64,000 bases of DNA, from positions 307,266-371,265 of the forward strand of contig NZ_VSKM01000001.1 of NCBI RefSeq assembly GCF_008086175.1. Direction: 5' to 3'. Of this stretch, positions 63,846 through 64,000 are shown piece after piece. The position numbers and the translations under genes are program-made. Position 1 is the first letter of the stretch, and each line of letters begins with the position of its first letter. Under the pieces are notes generated by a model. The model was not told where the DNA came from, did no database searches, and worked only from the letters and a program-made list of their open reading frames with translations. Source of the stretch: Bizionia saleffrena (lineage in GTDB: Bacteria > Bacteroidota > Bacteroidia > Flavobacteriales > Flavobacteriaceae).

Positions 63846-64000
63846 AACTCCGTTTTTTGTAAAAAAAAACGTCGACAATTATCTTGAATTACTCAAACTT
63901 ATTCTTCCTGAATTTTTAATTAATCATTTCGATCTAATAAAAAATACTAAAAATGGTGATGTAATGCATCTTTATTTTGAAGAGCGCAATGTGGTTCCTA
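63846..64000 (+). mobile_element. start of a second ISAon1-type element (runs off the window)
   Basis: From about 63871 the frame encodes VDNYLELLKLILPEFLINHF, then DLIKNTKNGDVMHLYFEERN, homologous to the N-terminal region protein of the neighbouring dead copy but uninterrupted. No ATG is visible in frame near the start, so its beginning may be fused to, or truncated by, the first element. Confidence 0.6.

Overview
The window looks like a chromosomal segment of an AT-rich, probably marine, member of the Flavobacteriaceae (Bacteroidota). The evidence is the gene content and order (DUF1599 protein, dihydropteroate synthase and diadenylate cyclase next to a DoxX-type protein and triosephosphate isomerase; a secreted protein with the flavobacterial QVGINTLNP start; a propeller/Y_Y_Y sensor kinase), start sites mostly without Shine-Dalgarno sequences, and several TAnnTTTG-type -7 promoter elements. 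No tRNA, rRNA or CRISPR array was seen.

Layout. 1-2.7 kb: a partial membrane protein, a hypothetical gene, then redox-stress genes (DUF302, Dps, OsmC). 2.7-10.7 kb: an accessory region. It opens with a decayed IS3-family element and a group II intron-like 5' fragment. Then come seven plus-strand genes, mostly one per unit (secreted proteins, lipoprotein, HigBA toxin-antitoxin, a tandemly duplicated 150-aa gene), separated by long non-coding spacers that share sequence. Three spacers carry, on the minus strand, sequence resembling domains V-VI of group II introns but with no reverse transcriptase. This cassette-like array is the most unusual part of the window. 10.7-17.7 kb: a minus-strand cluster (small dimeric-barrel protein, SDR, broken RidA gene, NTF2-like proteins, prolyl oligopeptidase, amidohydrolase remnant), facing a two-component system at 17.9-21.6 kb.

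21.9-33.1 kb: a PepSY-like secreted protein, a TolC/HlyD/MFS tripartite exporter on the plus strand, and an RND efflux operon with its own TolC and adaptor on the minus strand. 33.5-36.1 kb: a decayed DUF2202 gene, then NAD salvage genes (nicotinate phosphoribosyltransferase, nicotinamidase). 36.4-39.8 kb: a sulfide/sulfur-type redox group (sulfide:quinone oxidoreductase-like protein, a haem c protein with a Tll0287/DUF3365-like domain, rhodanese) with an HMA pseudogene. 40-47.5 kb: META lipoprotein, SDR, a cytosolic histidine kinase with an NtrC-type sigma-54 activator, a well-matched sigma-54 promoter in front of a 47-aa Cys-rich small ORF, then glutamate dehydrogenase, a GreA-like factor and a coiled-coil protein.

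47.5-62.7 kb: mostly core genes (MsrA, ClpS, PrmA, TpiA, an ABC permease, a DoxX-type protein, a DUF1599 protein; FolP, lipoprotein, CdaA; MsbA-like exporter, TruA; YfcE-type phosphoesterase, DUF4293, Rho, NhaA). 63.0-64.0 kb: a decayed ISAon1/ISL3-type insertion sequence abutting the start of a second related copy that runs off the window.
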